DNA of 23,411 bases from a virus. Below the pieces are notes generated by a model that saw only the letters and a list, made by a program, of their open reading frames with translations, made no database searches and was not told where the DNA came from. The stretch spans positions 1-23,411 of IMG/VR virus record IMGVR_UViG_3300037119_001821, one strand, 5' to 3'. This document shows, one piece after another, positions 7,301 through 13,856 of the stretch (positions are counted from its first letter, which is position 1; every line of letters begins with the position of its first letter). A program made the translations under genes and the position numbers.

Positions 7301-7305
7301 ACGAC

Positions 7306-7821
7306 ATGCCCGTTATTGAAGGCGTGCAGGCTCGGGGAATCTCGGGCGCTGGTGTGCCATCAGCAGGGACGAACGCGGTACAGACGCTGACCATCGGCGG
7401 CACCCCGACTGCCGGGTCGTTCCAGCTTATTCACGAGGGGTTCGTTTCCGCTGCGATCACTTGGTCGGCGGTCAACGCTACCTTGCTGGCGGCGATGAAC
7501 GCGGCGATGGATGCAATGCCGAGCCTGGGTACGGCTGGCTGCGTTGCGACGGCCGGCACTCTGACCGCGGGTATCGGCACGGTCACCCTGACTTTTGGTG
7601 CGACCCGTGCGAAACAGCCAGTTGGGATCTTCACGTTCATTAATGCCCTGACCGGCACATCTCCGACCCTGGCCGTAGCGAACACCACGCCGGGCGTCTT
7701 AGCGGTTGGGCGGGGTATGGGTATCGGCCAGGTCTACATCGACACTACGGCCGGGAAGGCGTATATCAACACGGGCACTTCACTTGTTCCAGTTTGGACA
7801 GTTGTTGGTGCACAAACGTAA
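7306..7821 (+). CDS. Structural protein with a tail-tube-like accessory beta domain
   Basis: The product is 171 aa, from an ATG shortly after AAGGAG in the end of the previous gene. Residues 25-130 follow the pattern VQTLTIGGTPTAGSF...AITWSAVNATLLAAMNAAM...TVTLTFGATRA...LTGTSPTLAVANTTPG. The same layout is found inside the tail tube protein at 16790-17109, so the operon carries two copies of this module. The last 30 residues (GQVYIDTTAGKAYINTGTS) look like the end motif of phage fibre or head-associated proteins. It is probably exposed on the virion head; the exact role is unknown. Confidence 0.65.
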   Translation: MPVIEGVQARGISGAGVPSAGTNAVQTLTIGGTPTAGSFQLIHEGFVSAAITWSAVNATLLAAMNAAMDAMPSLGTAGCVATAGTLTAGIGTVTLTFGATRAKQPVGIFTFINALTGTSPTLAVANTTPGVLAVGRGMGIGQVYIDTTAGKAYINTGTSLVPVWTVVGAQT

Positions 7822-7823
7822 CA

Positions 7824-8150
7824 ATGTCTGATCCGATCTGCTCGATCTGTGGCGGCTATCCGCAGCTCTTGCACACTGGCCCCGGCATCACGATTGATCG
7901 CAGTGGAGGAGGTAGCGGCGTGAATAGCGAGACGCGAGTGTATGCAACGGTCGCCAAGGATCGCCTGGTTGAAGAGGGCGACCCCGAGGCTGCTTTCCTC
8001 GTGGCGACCCCGGGCAGCGAGGTGCCGGCCGAGTATGTCCATCTCTACCAGGAGTATCGGAAGGCAAAGGATGCGCCGGTCTCGGCTGAAGCCAAGGCGG
8101 TAGAGGCGCCACCTGAAAACAAGGCGCGGGCTCAGGCTGAGAAGAAGTAG
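7824..8150 (+). CDS. Small protein between head and connector genes (start ambiguous)
   Basis: From the ATG at 7824 the product is 108 aa and starts with a CSICGG zinc-type pair. From the GTG at 7920 it is 76 aa. The ATG keeps the 2-base gap typical of this operon but has no visible Shine-Dalgarno. The GTG has GGAGGAGG seven bases upstream. The core reads RVYATVAKDRLVEEGDPEAAF...YVHLYQEYRKAKD, followed by an Ala/Lys/Glu-rich helical tail. The latter resembles the small lysine-rich tail-ended proteins phages often encode between capsid and connector genes. The family and function are unknown. Confidence 0.6.
   Translation: MSDPICSICGGYPQLLHTGPGITIDRSGGGSGVNSETRVYATVAKDRLVEEGDPEAAFLVATPGSEVPAEYVHLYQEYRKAKDAPVSAEAKAVEAPPENKARAQAEKK
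7905..7912 (+). promoter_or_regulatory. Strong internal Shine-Dalgarno deciding an alternative GTG start
   Basis: GGAGGAGG lies exactly seven bases before an in-frame GTG at 7920 inside the gene that also has an ATG at 7824. It may make 7920 the main start, or produce two forms of the protein. It also encodes Gly-rich residues, so chance is possible. Confidence 0.45.
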
Positions 8151-8153
8151 GGT

Positions 8154-8756
8154 ATCGCCGTCACTGCCAAGGGCTACACCTCCGCCACCAAGGTAGCTCT
8201 CCTGCTCAGCACGGAGGGTGAGTCGGCGTTGACCATCAGCCAGATTGACCGCATGAACGGCGCGCTCGAGGCGGCTGAGCAGTGGATCGATGGGTACACC
8301 GGGCGAGCCTGGCTGACCGGGAGCCCGGTCGTGGGCGAGCGGCATGCTATCGAGCAAGCCAAGGTCTGGCTGAAACAAAAGCCAATCACGGCGGTGAGTG
8401 CGGTCCGGATGGGGGGGCTCTTCGAGACGGCGACACTCTTGACGGTTACCACCGATTACGTCGTTGATGCTGCGCGCGGCCTGATCACCTTCCGTACTCA
8501 GACACGGAGTGATGCTCAGGCATCGGTCGACTACACGGTGGCGCAGACGGTCCCGGCGGACGTGACCGAGGCGGCCGGATTGATCGTAGCTGGGTGGCTG
8601 GGGTCGGCGAGTCTTGCGACTGGTGCGGCCGGCACGTTCAAGTCGATCACCACGGATGGCCAGCAGCTCGTCTACCGCGACCCGTCGACGATATCCACGG
8701 TCTACGTGACAGTGGAGCCGCTACTGCGCCGCCACTGCCGGCCGGTTCTGGTTTGA
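8154..8756 (+). CDS. Head-tail adaptor, HK97 gp6-like
   Basis: The protein resembles the gp6-like head-tail connector family, which forms a ring under the portal. It has a helical N-terminal part ISQIDRMNGALEAAEQWID followed by GYTGRAW, a classic motif of this family, then a beta segment with VTTDYVVDAARGLITF. The start is a problem. The frame is open from 8151, just after an in-frame TAG, and residues upstream of the TTG at 8229 (GYTSATKVALLLS) look like part of the domain. The only suitably placed codon is ATC at 8154, directly before GCC. TTG 8229, with GGAGGGTGAG upstream, is the conservative alternative and gives 175 aa. Confidence 0.75.
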   Translation: MAVTAKGYTSATKVALLLSTEGESALTISQIDRMNGALEAAEQWIDGYTGRAWLTGSPVVGERHAIEQAKVWLKQKPITAVSAVRMGGLFETATLLTVTTDYVVDAARGLITFRTQTRSDAQASVDYTVAQTVPADVTEAAGLIVAGWLGSASLATGAAGTFKSITTDGQQLVYRDPSTISTVYVTVEPLLRRHCRPVLV

Positions 8757-8803
8757 TGACTGACCCCTACGCCCTGCCCGCGGCTGCCGCGGCCGAGTTC
8801 TAA
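8756..8803 (+). CDS. Possible 15-aa mini-ORF
   Basis: An ATG overlapping the adaptor stop (TGATG) opens a 15-codon frame ending AAAAAEF just before the AAGGAG of the next gene. It may only keep ribosomes moving between genes, or be the remnant of a deleted gene. Nothing supports a functional product. Confidence 0.2.
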   Translation: MTDPYALPAAAAAEF

Positions 8804-8815
8804 AGGAGCCAACCC

Positions 8816-9436
8816 GTGCGTTTTTCGGACACGGCCGTTCAGCGCAAATTGAACGCCCTTGATGAATCGGGGGGCGCCGGCGTTGGAGCGACGCACGGCA
8901 GCTTGCACAGCGCTTATTCCTCCACCGGCACGAACGAGTTGACCGGTGGCTCGCCGGCATATGCCCGCAAGGCGGCCACCTGGGCGGCTGCATCGGGTCG
9001 GTCAAAGGCTACCTCTTCCTCGCTGGTCTTCGACGTGGCGGCCGGCTCGACCGTCCGCTGGGTTGGCATCTGGGACGCCGTGAGCGCCGGCAACTTCCTC
9101 GGCATGACACCGAACGGAGGAGGTATCCCCGAAGCGTTTGCGGTACCCGACGCGACCAACGACATTCTGGAGGCGCCAAGCCACGGATTCAGCAACGCCA
9201 ACATGGTCGTGGTCTGGACGGTACCAGGAGTATCGCTTCCCACTGGTCTAGCTGAGGGCACGGTCTACCACGTCCGGGATGTGACGACCGACGATCTGAA
9301 GCTCGCGGCAACTGTCGGTGGGGCAGCCATCGACATCACGGCGGTCGGCGCCGGGTTCCTCCAGAAGATTGTTGAAGAGACGTACGGGTCCCAAGGCACA
9401 CATACGGTCACGACGCTCACCATGTCTGAAGATTAG
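8816..9436 (+). CDS. Beta-rich phage structural protein, tail-fibre/decoration type
   Basis: The product is 206 aa and starts at GTG after AAGGAG. The pattern HGSLHSAYSSTGTNELTGGSPAYARKAATWAAASGRS, with the following VFDVAAGSTVRWVGIWDA, is a recurrent module in phage structural proteins with an LTGGSPAYARK core (quoted in parts). Residues 105-190 add a second beta domain typified by HGFSNANMVVV and GTVYHVRDVTTDDLKLAAT, which resembles repeats in fibre-like virion proteins. It opens the accessory block inserted in the connector region. Virion surface location is inferred; the exact position on head or tail is not visible. Confidence 0.6.
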   Translation: MRFSDTAVQRKLNALDESGGAGVGATHGSLHSAYSSTGTNELTGGSPAYARKAATWAAASGRSKATSSSLVFDVAAGSTVRWVGIWDAVSAGNFLGMTPNGGGIPEAFAVPDATNDILEAPSHGFSNANMVVVWTVPGVSLPTGLAEGTVYHVRDVTTDDLKLAATVGGAAIDITAVGAGFLQKIVEETYGSQGTHTVTTLTMSED

Positions 9437-9450
9437 TCCAAGGAGTCTTT

Positions 9451-10629
9451 GTGTTTCGCTTTTCTCGTCACCTGATTGTCATTGCAGTGATCGCATTGAG
9501 TGTTTGGATTGGCCACGGCTTTCTTCCCCCCGACCATTCGCACAACCCGGCCGATTACCTCACGGTGGTCGGCGACCATATGGCACAGCATGCCTCGGTA
9601 GCTGAGGCTGCACCTCTCGCGGCTCAGCATGAGGGCGTGGAAGTCTGTACCGATCACGACAAGACGGTATGGCACCCGCTCGTCAAGCGGGACGCGGCCG
9701 GGGCCATTACCTGCACCTACACCCACGAGCACCACGACGACCCGTCGACCGCTGACGACATCTTCGGCCCGGTCGGCTCCTGGTACGGCGGCACGCAGAG
9801 CATTTCGTACCCCTGGCAGACCTCAGGCGCCGCTGGGCTGGAGAACGACGCCAAGCACGAGGGCTACAAGTGGTATGTCGCGAAGGACATCAATCTGCCC
9901 TGTGCCCCCCATCAGTACAACGGCTGCATCATCGGTTACCGAGCTCAGGTCCACGCGATGGGTTCTGCCTCTGACGCGATCGTGCGGTTCCACAGTTTCA
10001 ACGAAGAAGTCCTGGTTGAGATGAACGGCCAGCGGGGCATCTTCCGCCTCGGCGGCCATATGGACACCGGGCACCTGGCAATGTCGGTTAATGGCGGGGG
10101 AGGTCTCCACGTCTGTCCGGCATTGCCGGATAACCCGCCCACCTTCAACTGCAACTCGGGACCGTTCCGAGAGACGGGCAGCGCGAACGTCCCGGCACCC
10201 TATAAGAACCACAACCAGTATTTCACGCCCTGGTATGCAGCCCCGTTAGGGCCGCAACTGGAGATGTGGGGACCAGTCGACTACACCAACCCGTCGAACC
10301 AGTTGTTCTACGGCCCCGGCGGGCAGCCGATGAACAATTCCCGTGGGCGCATTGGCGACATGAACGTTATAACGACGTACAGCTACCTGAACCCGTACCG
10401 AGACGCCAGCGGGAAGGTCACGTTTTCCGGATACACCAACCGCGCCCGACAGTTAGCCCCGGGCTGCACCGCGATCGGGAGCGACTGCTTCCCGGTCAAG
10501 TACGAGGCTGTCCCCAATGGCAGCTTTATGAAGACCGCTGAGCGGAATAGCGCCGGGCAGATTCTTCCGCCCAAGGAGTTTGATGTCTTCGGGCCAAACG
10601 GGAAGAGCATGATCCGGTTCCCGAACTGA
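9451..10629 (+). CDS. Exported His-rich protein of unknown function
   Basis: The product is 392 aa, from a GTG preceded by AAGGAG. Residues 7-22 form a hydrophobic segment after basic residues (signal peptide or membrane anchor), with no clear cleavage motif. The segment after it is rich in His: DHSHN, CTDHDKTVWH (C66) and TCTYTHEHHDD (C88), suggesting metal binding. The remainder contains several further Cys and beta-type sequence with GHMDTGHLA and GYTNRARQ stretches. Soluble virion proteins do not carry export signals, so this may be a lysogeny-expressed or late-expressed surface protein, or a gene acquired from a bacterial host. I recognise no enzyme family and assign no function. Confidence 0.6.
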   Translation: MFRFSRHLIVIAVIALSVWIGHGFLPPDHSHNPADYLTVVGDHMAQHASVAEAAPLAAQHEGVEVCTDHDKTVWHPLVKRDAAGAITCTYTHEHHDDPSTADDIFGPVGSWYGGTQSISYPWQTSGAAGLENDAKHEGYKWYVAKDINLPCAPHQYNGCIIGYRAQVHAMGSASDAIVRFHSFNEEVLVEMNGQRGIFRLGGHMDTGHLAMSVNGGGGLHVCPALPDNPPTFNCNSGPFRETGSANVPAPYKNHNQYFTPWYAAPLGPQLEMWGPVDYTNPSNQLFYGPGGQPMNNSRGRIGDMNVITTYSYLNPYRDASGKVTFSGYTNRARQLAPGCTAIGSDCFPVKYEAVPNGSFMKTAERNSAGQILPPKEFDVFGPNGKSMIRFPN

Positions 10630-10639
10630 TTGACGACTG

Positions 10640-11170
10640 ATGGACTGGCCGAGCACCCCGAACCTGCCTGACCCGCTGGTGACCATCTCGCCCCTTGCGG
10701 TTTGCTCGCTCGCTGGCCAGGCTGCCGGGTCGTTTACCATCGGTGCGGTTGCTTATCCTGGCGCGAACACGGCGTTTTTTGTCCCCTTTCGACTCTCCCG
10801 AGCAGTGCTGTTTAAACTGCTCTTCGCCTGGAATGGGGCGGCGGTTTCCGGGAATATCGACGTGGGGATTTATTCCAGGGACGGAACACGGCTGGTTTCG
10901 AGCGGCTCGACTGCTCAGGCTGGCACGAGCGTGATCCAGACGTTTGATGTCACGGACACCCTGATTGGCCCTGGTGTCTTCTACCTGGCGATAGCCATGG
11001 ACAACGGCACCGGCCAAATTACCCGGTTTGTCCCTGGACTTGCGGTTGGGCGTCTACTCGGCATGGCGCAGATGGCAACGGCCTTTCCTCTCCCGGCTAC
11101 CGCGACCCTCGCCGTGTTCACCACGAATTTCGCGCCGATTATCGGGGCTACCACCAGGACGGTTGTCTGA
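10640..11170 (+). CDS. Tandem paralogue 1, beta-rich structural protein
   Basis: The product is 176 aa from an ATG 10 bases after the previous stop. It is clearly homologous to the next gene along its whole length: YPGANTAFFVPF versus YPAANTAYFYPF, SGNIDVGIYSRDGTRLVSSG versus SGNLDIGLYAEDGTRLVSTG, and GPGVFYLAIAMDN versus GPGVFYLALAMDN. The predicted fold is a beta-sandwich, as in capsid decoration or fibre-head proteins. The family is unknown to me. The stop overlaps the start of the paralogue. The role is inferred from setting only: probably a surface component of the virion. Confidence 0.6.
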   Translation: MDWPSTPNLPDPLVTISPLAVCSLAGQAAGSFTIGAVAYPGANTAFFVPFRLSRAVLFKLLFAWNGAAVSGNIDVGIYSRDGTRLVSSGSTAQAGTSVIQTFDVTDTLIGPGVFYLAIAMDNGTGQITRFVPGLAVGRLLGMAQMATAFPLPATATLAVFTTNFAPIIGATTRTVV

Positions 11171-11724
11171 TGAGTGATTGGTCAGCCAACATACTCAACC
11201 CGTTGGAATTTGTGACCCCCTGGTCACTGGAAAGCATCGGGATTGGGCTGACGTTCATTGGCAGCCTTGGGCGGTTCAGCAATGTGGCCAGCGCGGTCTA
11301 TCCGGCGGCCAATACCGCCTACTTCTATCCGTTCTCGATCGCTGCGCCCAGTTTGATCACGAAGCTCGCCACGTCCAATGGGACGACCGCCTCGGGCAAT
11401 CTGGATATCGGGTTGTACGCGGAGGACGGGACCAGACTTGTTTCGACCGGGTCAACGGCCCAAGCTGGCACGAGTACGTTGCAGGTCGTTGACATCACGG
11501 ATGTCCTACTCGGCCCAGGCGTGTTTTACCTGGCACTGGCGATGGACAATACAACCGGGACAATTTTCCGCTGCGCTCCTGGCGGTGGAGTCACCCAATA
11601 TATGCAGTTGCTCGGCATCGCGCAGATGGCTTCAGCCTTCCCTCTGCCGGATACCGCGACGTTTGCGGCTATGGCCGCGGATACCATACTCGGGGTTGGT
11701 GCAGCGATGAGGGTACTGGTGTGA
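11170..11724 (+). CDS. Tandem paralogue 2, beta-rich structural protein
   Basis: The product is 184 aa and starts on the last base of the previous stop. It is the duplicate of the preceding protein; identity is highest in the middle (DGTRLVSTGSTAQAGTS is nearly the same in both) and lower at the N-terminus, which carries a longer WSLESIGIGLTF region. Conserved LGIAQMASAFPLP near the C-terminus is also shared. Retention of both copies suggests separate roles or a hetero-oligomer. The stop overlaps the GTG of the following gene. Confidence 0.6.
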   Translation: MSDWSANILNPLEFVTPWSLESIGIGLTFIGSLGRFSNVASAVYPAANTAYFYPFSIAAPSLITKLATSNGTTASGNLDIGLYAEDGTRLVSTGSTAQAGTSTLQVVDITDVLLGPGVFYLALAMDNTTGTIFRCAPGGGVTQYMQLLGIAQMASAFPLPDTATFAAMAADTILGVGAAMRVLV

Positions 11725-11984
11725 CACTTCGAGTAAACGCGGTGCTGACGTTTGCCTCGTATGAGGTGCAGGACGACGGCATCATCTTTCGATTTACCTG
11801 TGCCGATCCTGGTCCAGGTATGGAGTCCGATTACTACGTGAAGCTGACGGATGCTGAACTGGCCGCGACCACCACCACGCCCCAACTCCGGACGGCGCTC
11901 ACGAACAAGCTGACGCGGAAGATTCGCGCGAACGGGATCGCCTCGCGGCTCGATGCGTTCATCGGGAACACCATAACGGTCTAG
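11721..11984 (+). CDS. Hypothetical 87-aa protein
   Basis: The GTG start overlaps the stop of paralogue 2 (GTGTGA). The product has a beta-type first half (VLTFASYEVQDDGIIFRFTC, then DYYVKLTDAELA) and a helical second half (LRTALTNKLTRKIR). I recognise no family. The small size and position suggest a minor virion or assembly protein. The gene end is followed closely by TAGGAGG, which serves the next gene. Confidence 0.5.
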   Translation: MTLRVNAVLTFASYEVQDDGIIFRFTCADPGPGMESDYYVKLTDAELAATTTTPQLRTALTNKLTRKIRANGIASRLDAFIGNTITV

Positions 11985-11992
11985 GAGGTACG

Positions 11993-12346
11993 ATGGCTCT
12001 CCCCGCGCTCCTAGCAAGCGGCACGCTGAGCACCACGGTTGACACGACTGAGCGGAGCATCACGACAACCACGGCGGTTGGCACCGTGCGGCTTGAGGTG
12101 GATCTGAACGCCATGGCCGCCGGCGACGTGGTGGAGCTGCGCGCGAAAAAGAAGCTGCTGACCGGTGGTACCCAGCGCGGCTATGCGCCTGGCATTTTCT
12201 ACGGCGCTCAGCCGGCTGACGACCTGGTGGCCCGGAGTCAGGACATTCCGAACACGAACACGGACACCGCTTCGGTCGAGTTCACGATTATTCATCGGTT
12301 TGGAACGTCGCGCTCGCTCCCATGGTGTTTGTACCAGTGGAGTTAG
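11993..12346 (+). CDS. 117-aa beta structural protein with replaced 3' end
   Basis: The ATG follows a strong TAGGAGG. The protein has the layout of a common phage structural module: MALPALLASGTLSTTVDTTE, a TTTAVGTVRLEVDLNAMAAGD strand pair (two parts), VELRAKKKLLTGGT, and an ending GTSRSLPWCLYQWS. It is complete in reading frame. However, codons 109-117 and the stop (12317-12346) have a second, differently coded copy at 13073-13102, just behind the downstream homing endonuclease. The present gene end was therefore probably supplied by the endonuclease insertion, leaving the original end stranded. Cys in place of the family-typical Ala (PWC versus PWA) may mark the foreign end. Function is unknown; probably on the virion surface. 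Confidence 0.65.
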   Translation: MALPALLASGTLSTTVDTTERSITTTTAVGTVRLEVDLNAMAAGDVVELRAKKKLLTGGTQRGYAPGIFYGAQPADDLVARSQDIPNTNTDTASVEFTIIHRFGTSRSLPWCLYQWS

Positions 12347-12352
12347 TACCCA

Positions 12353-12361
12353 TGATATACT
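12353..12361 (+). promoter_or_regulatory. Possible extended -10 promoter for a leaderless homing endonuclease mRNA
   Basis: TGATATACT contains TGn followed by TATACT, five of six matches to TATAAT, and lies six bases before the endonuclease ATG. That is the spacing at which transcription would begin on the ATG itself. The ATG has no Shine-Dalgarno, which fits a leaderless transcript. No good -35 at normal distance was seen. Confidence 0.35.
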
Positions 12362-12367
12362 TGGATC

Positions 12368-13072
12368 ATGGATTGGTCATACATAGCGGGGTACTTCGAC
12401 GGCGAGGGTTGCGTCTGGATTGGGCGTACCGGCCCGAAGCGATCGTTCAGGGTAACGATGACGTGGGCGAATTCGCATCGCGAGAGTTTGGAAGCGATGC
12501 GGTTGTTCATGGACTGTGGATATCTGAAAGCTCATGGTCACAAGGACAGGGTTCCTCGTTACAAGCAGATGTACAACCTCGTGATCTCTCGGCGAGCAGA
12601 TATGCTCCGGGTCGCGAACGCTATGCTGCCGTATGCGATCGTCAAGCGCGACAAACTTCTCAGTCTTCTCGAAACGCTTGCACAGATGCGGGATGCGTCT
12701 CCGGGCCGCGGCAATCTAGCCGCGGCTGGGGCAGAGGAAATCCGCCGCTTGTACTGGGAAGAGCAGATGGCCGATTGGGATATCGGTCTGCGCTTTGGTG
12801 TAACCCGGGAAGCTGTAAAGCAGTACATGCGCCGGCATGGAATCCCTCGGCGTGTGAGGAAAGCAGCAATGCGTATGGCGGCGTCCAAACGACCGCCGCT
12901 CGATCCAATCGTACAGGCCGAGCGCAATGCCAAGATCAGCGCAGCGAAGAAAGCACACTGGCAGGATCCAGAATACCGGGGGTTGGCACTTGTCAGGATT
13001 CGAGCTGCTCAGCCGAAGCGACTTGCAGACATGCGGGCAAAACGCGCATTGGAGCAAACCATCCCCGACTGA
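12368..13072 (+). CDS. LAGLIDADG homing endonuclease with HTH and NUMOD-like tail
   Basis: The product is 234 aa. Residues 5-14 (YIAGYFDGEG) are a clear LAGLIDADG motif with the catalytic acidic residue. A single such domain occupies about residues 1-108, so the enzyme would act as a homodimer. Residues 123-162 (EEIRRLYWEEQMADWDIG, then FGVTREAVKQYMRRHGIPRR) are a helix-turn-helix of the sort that adds DNA binding. KISAAKKAHWQDPEYR near 189-204 matches the NUMOD3-type helix typical of homing enzymes. The gene follows the 117-aa gene by 21 bases, too little for an intron, and is flanked by two versions of that gene's 3' end. It is a free-standing homing gene inserted in a virion gene. Confidence 0.9.
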   Translation: MDWSYIAGYFDGEGCVWIGRTGPKRSFRVTMTWANSHRESLEAMRLFMDCGYLKAHGHKDRVPRYKQMYNLVISRRADMLRVANAMLPYAIVKRDKLLSLLETLAQMRDASPGRGNLAAAGAEEIRRLYWEEQMADWDIGLRFGVTREAVKQYMRRHGIPRRVRKAAMRMAASKRPPLDPIVQAERNAKISAAKKAHWQDPEYRGLALVRIRAAQPKRLADMRAKRALEQTIPD

Positions 13073-13102
13073 CTCCCTTGGGCACTTTATCAATGGACGT
13101 AG
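13073..13102 (+). pseudogene. Stranded original 3' end of the 117-aa structural gene
   Basis: Immediately after the endonuclease stop, 30 bases encode LPWALYQWT plus TAG. The intact gene ends LPWCLYQWS plus TAG (12317-12346). The peptides match at seven of nine positions, with conservative changes at the other two, yet only 20 of 30 bases agree and Pro, Leu, Tyr and Gln all use different codons. This is the signature of a gene end recoded by the inserted element, with the old end left behind. It has no start and is not expected to be translated. Confidence 0.8.
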
Positions 13103-13113
13103 GACTCTAGGCT

Positions 13114-13854
13114 ATGCCGGCATCAAGGCGGCGCAGCGGCGTTCACTTCTACGGCACCCAGGCGGGTGGCGGTCCCGCCACGTCCGGGACCGCGCAGATG
13201 GGGTCATTCGGGCGATTCTCCGTCGCTGCCACCAAAGCCTCCGCCAACGCCGCGTCGCTCCGTGGAACAGCCGACCTAGCGTCAGCGACGGTCAAGGGAG
13301 GGCTTGCCACCTCGGCACTCAGGGCGCTCGGAAAGTTGGTGAGTCAGGCTGCCAAGGCATCGAGCGCGGTGGCTGGTGAGCGGAGCACGGGTCTCCTGGC
13401 AGCCGTGGCGACGACCGAGCGGGCCGCCACGGCAATCCTCAGAGCGCTGGGCAAGCTCTCGGCGACCTCTGGTGCGTTGCCGCCGGCCACATCTGGCGTT
13501 GCGGCCCTATCATCCCGCGCCTGGATCATGGCAAGCTCTGTCAAGGGCGGTCTCAGTACGGCTGCTCTAGCGGCCATGGCACGCCTCGCAGGGGCTGGTG
13601 CCAAGGGCGGGACGGCTCAGGGCCGCTTGTCAGCAGCGTCTCGGTCCAGCAGCACGGCCCGGCATGATGCGACCGCCATAGCTGCCTTCCGGGCGTACCC
13701 GAGGCTCTCCGTGGTGGGGGTGACGGGGCGGTCCGGAACCGTGAACTTCTATTCTCGCGGCCGTGGCGCCACGATCATTGGGGTGGAGTTTCAGCACGGC
13801 AGCCTGGTGCTCACTGACCGCCTGGTCGGCGGCCTGACCGTGTCGGATCGGTAG
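13114..13854 (+). CDS. Ala-rich repeat protein, possible fibre or whisker component
   Basis: The product is 246 aa and very rich in Ala, Ser and Gly. A degenerate unit recurs about every 41 residues: ATVKGGLATSALRALGKL (58-75), TTERAATAILRALGKL (100-115), SSVKGGLSTAALAAMARL (141-158), STARHDATAIAAFRAYPRL (180-198), and a weaker first copy around 23-36 (TSGTAQMGSFGRFSV). The N-terminus (SGVHFYGTQ) and C-terminus (GTVNFYSRGRG, then VEFQHGSLVLTDRL) are beta-type caps. The repeats could form a stalk or helical bundle. I know no family match. The start is 11 bases after the stranded gene end; the Shine-Dalgarno is weak. Confidence 0.6.
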   Translation: MPASRRRSGVHFYGTQAGGGPATSGTAQMGSFGRFSVAATKASANAASLRGTADLASATVKGGLATSALRALGKLVSQAAKASSAVAGERSTGLLAAVATTERAATAILRALGKLSATSGALPPATSGVAALSSRAWIMASSVKGGLSTAALAAMARLAGAGAKGGTAQGRLSAASRSSSTARHDATAIAAFRAYPRLSVVGVTGRSGTVNFYSRGRGATIIGVEFQHGSLVLTDRLVGGLTVSDR

Positions 13855-13856
13855 CC

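Noticed and set aside
7734-8378. 214-aa minus ORF across the connector genes
   Set aside because: Low-complexity shadow spanning three + genes, with no domain or start signal.
12347-13072. Group I intron or intein hosting the LAGLIDADG gene
   Set aside because: Only 21 bases lie between the stop of the upstream gene and the endonuclease ATG, and none after its stop, so no intron core fits. Stop codons exclude an intein.
12322-13110. 262-aa + strand ORF overlapping the LAGLIDADG gene in another frame
   Set aside because: It has no recognisable domain and lies over a clear homing endonuclease frame.
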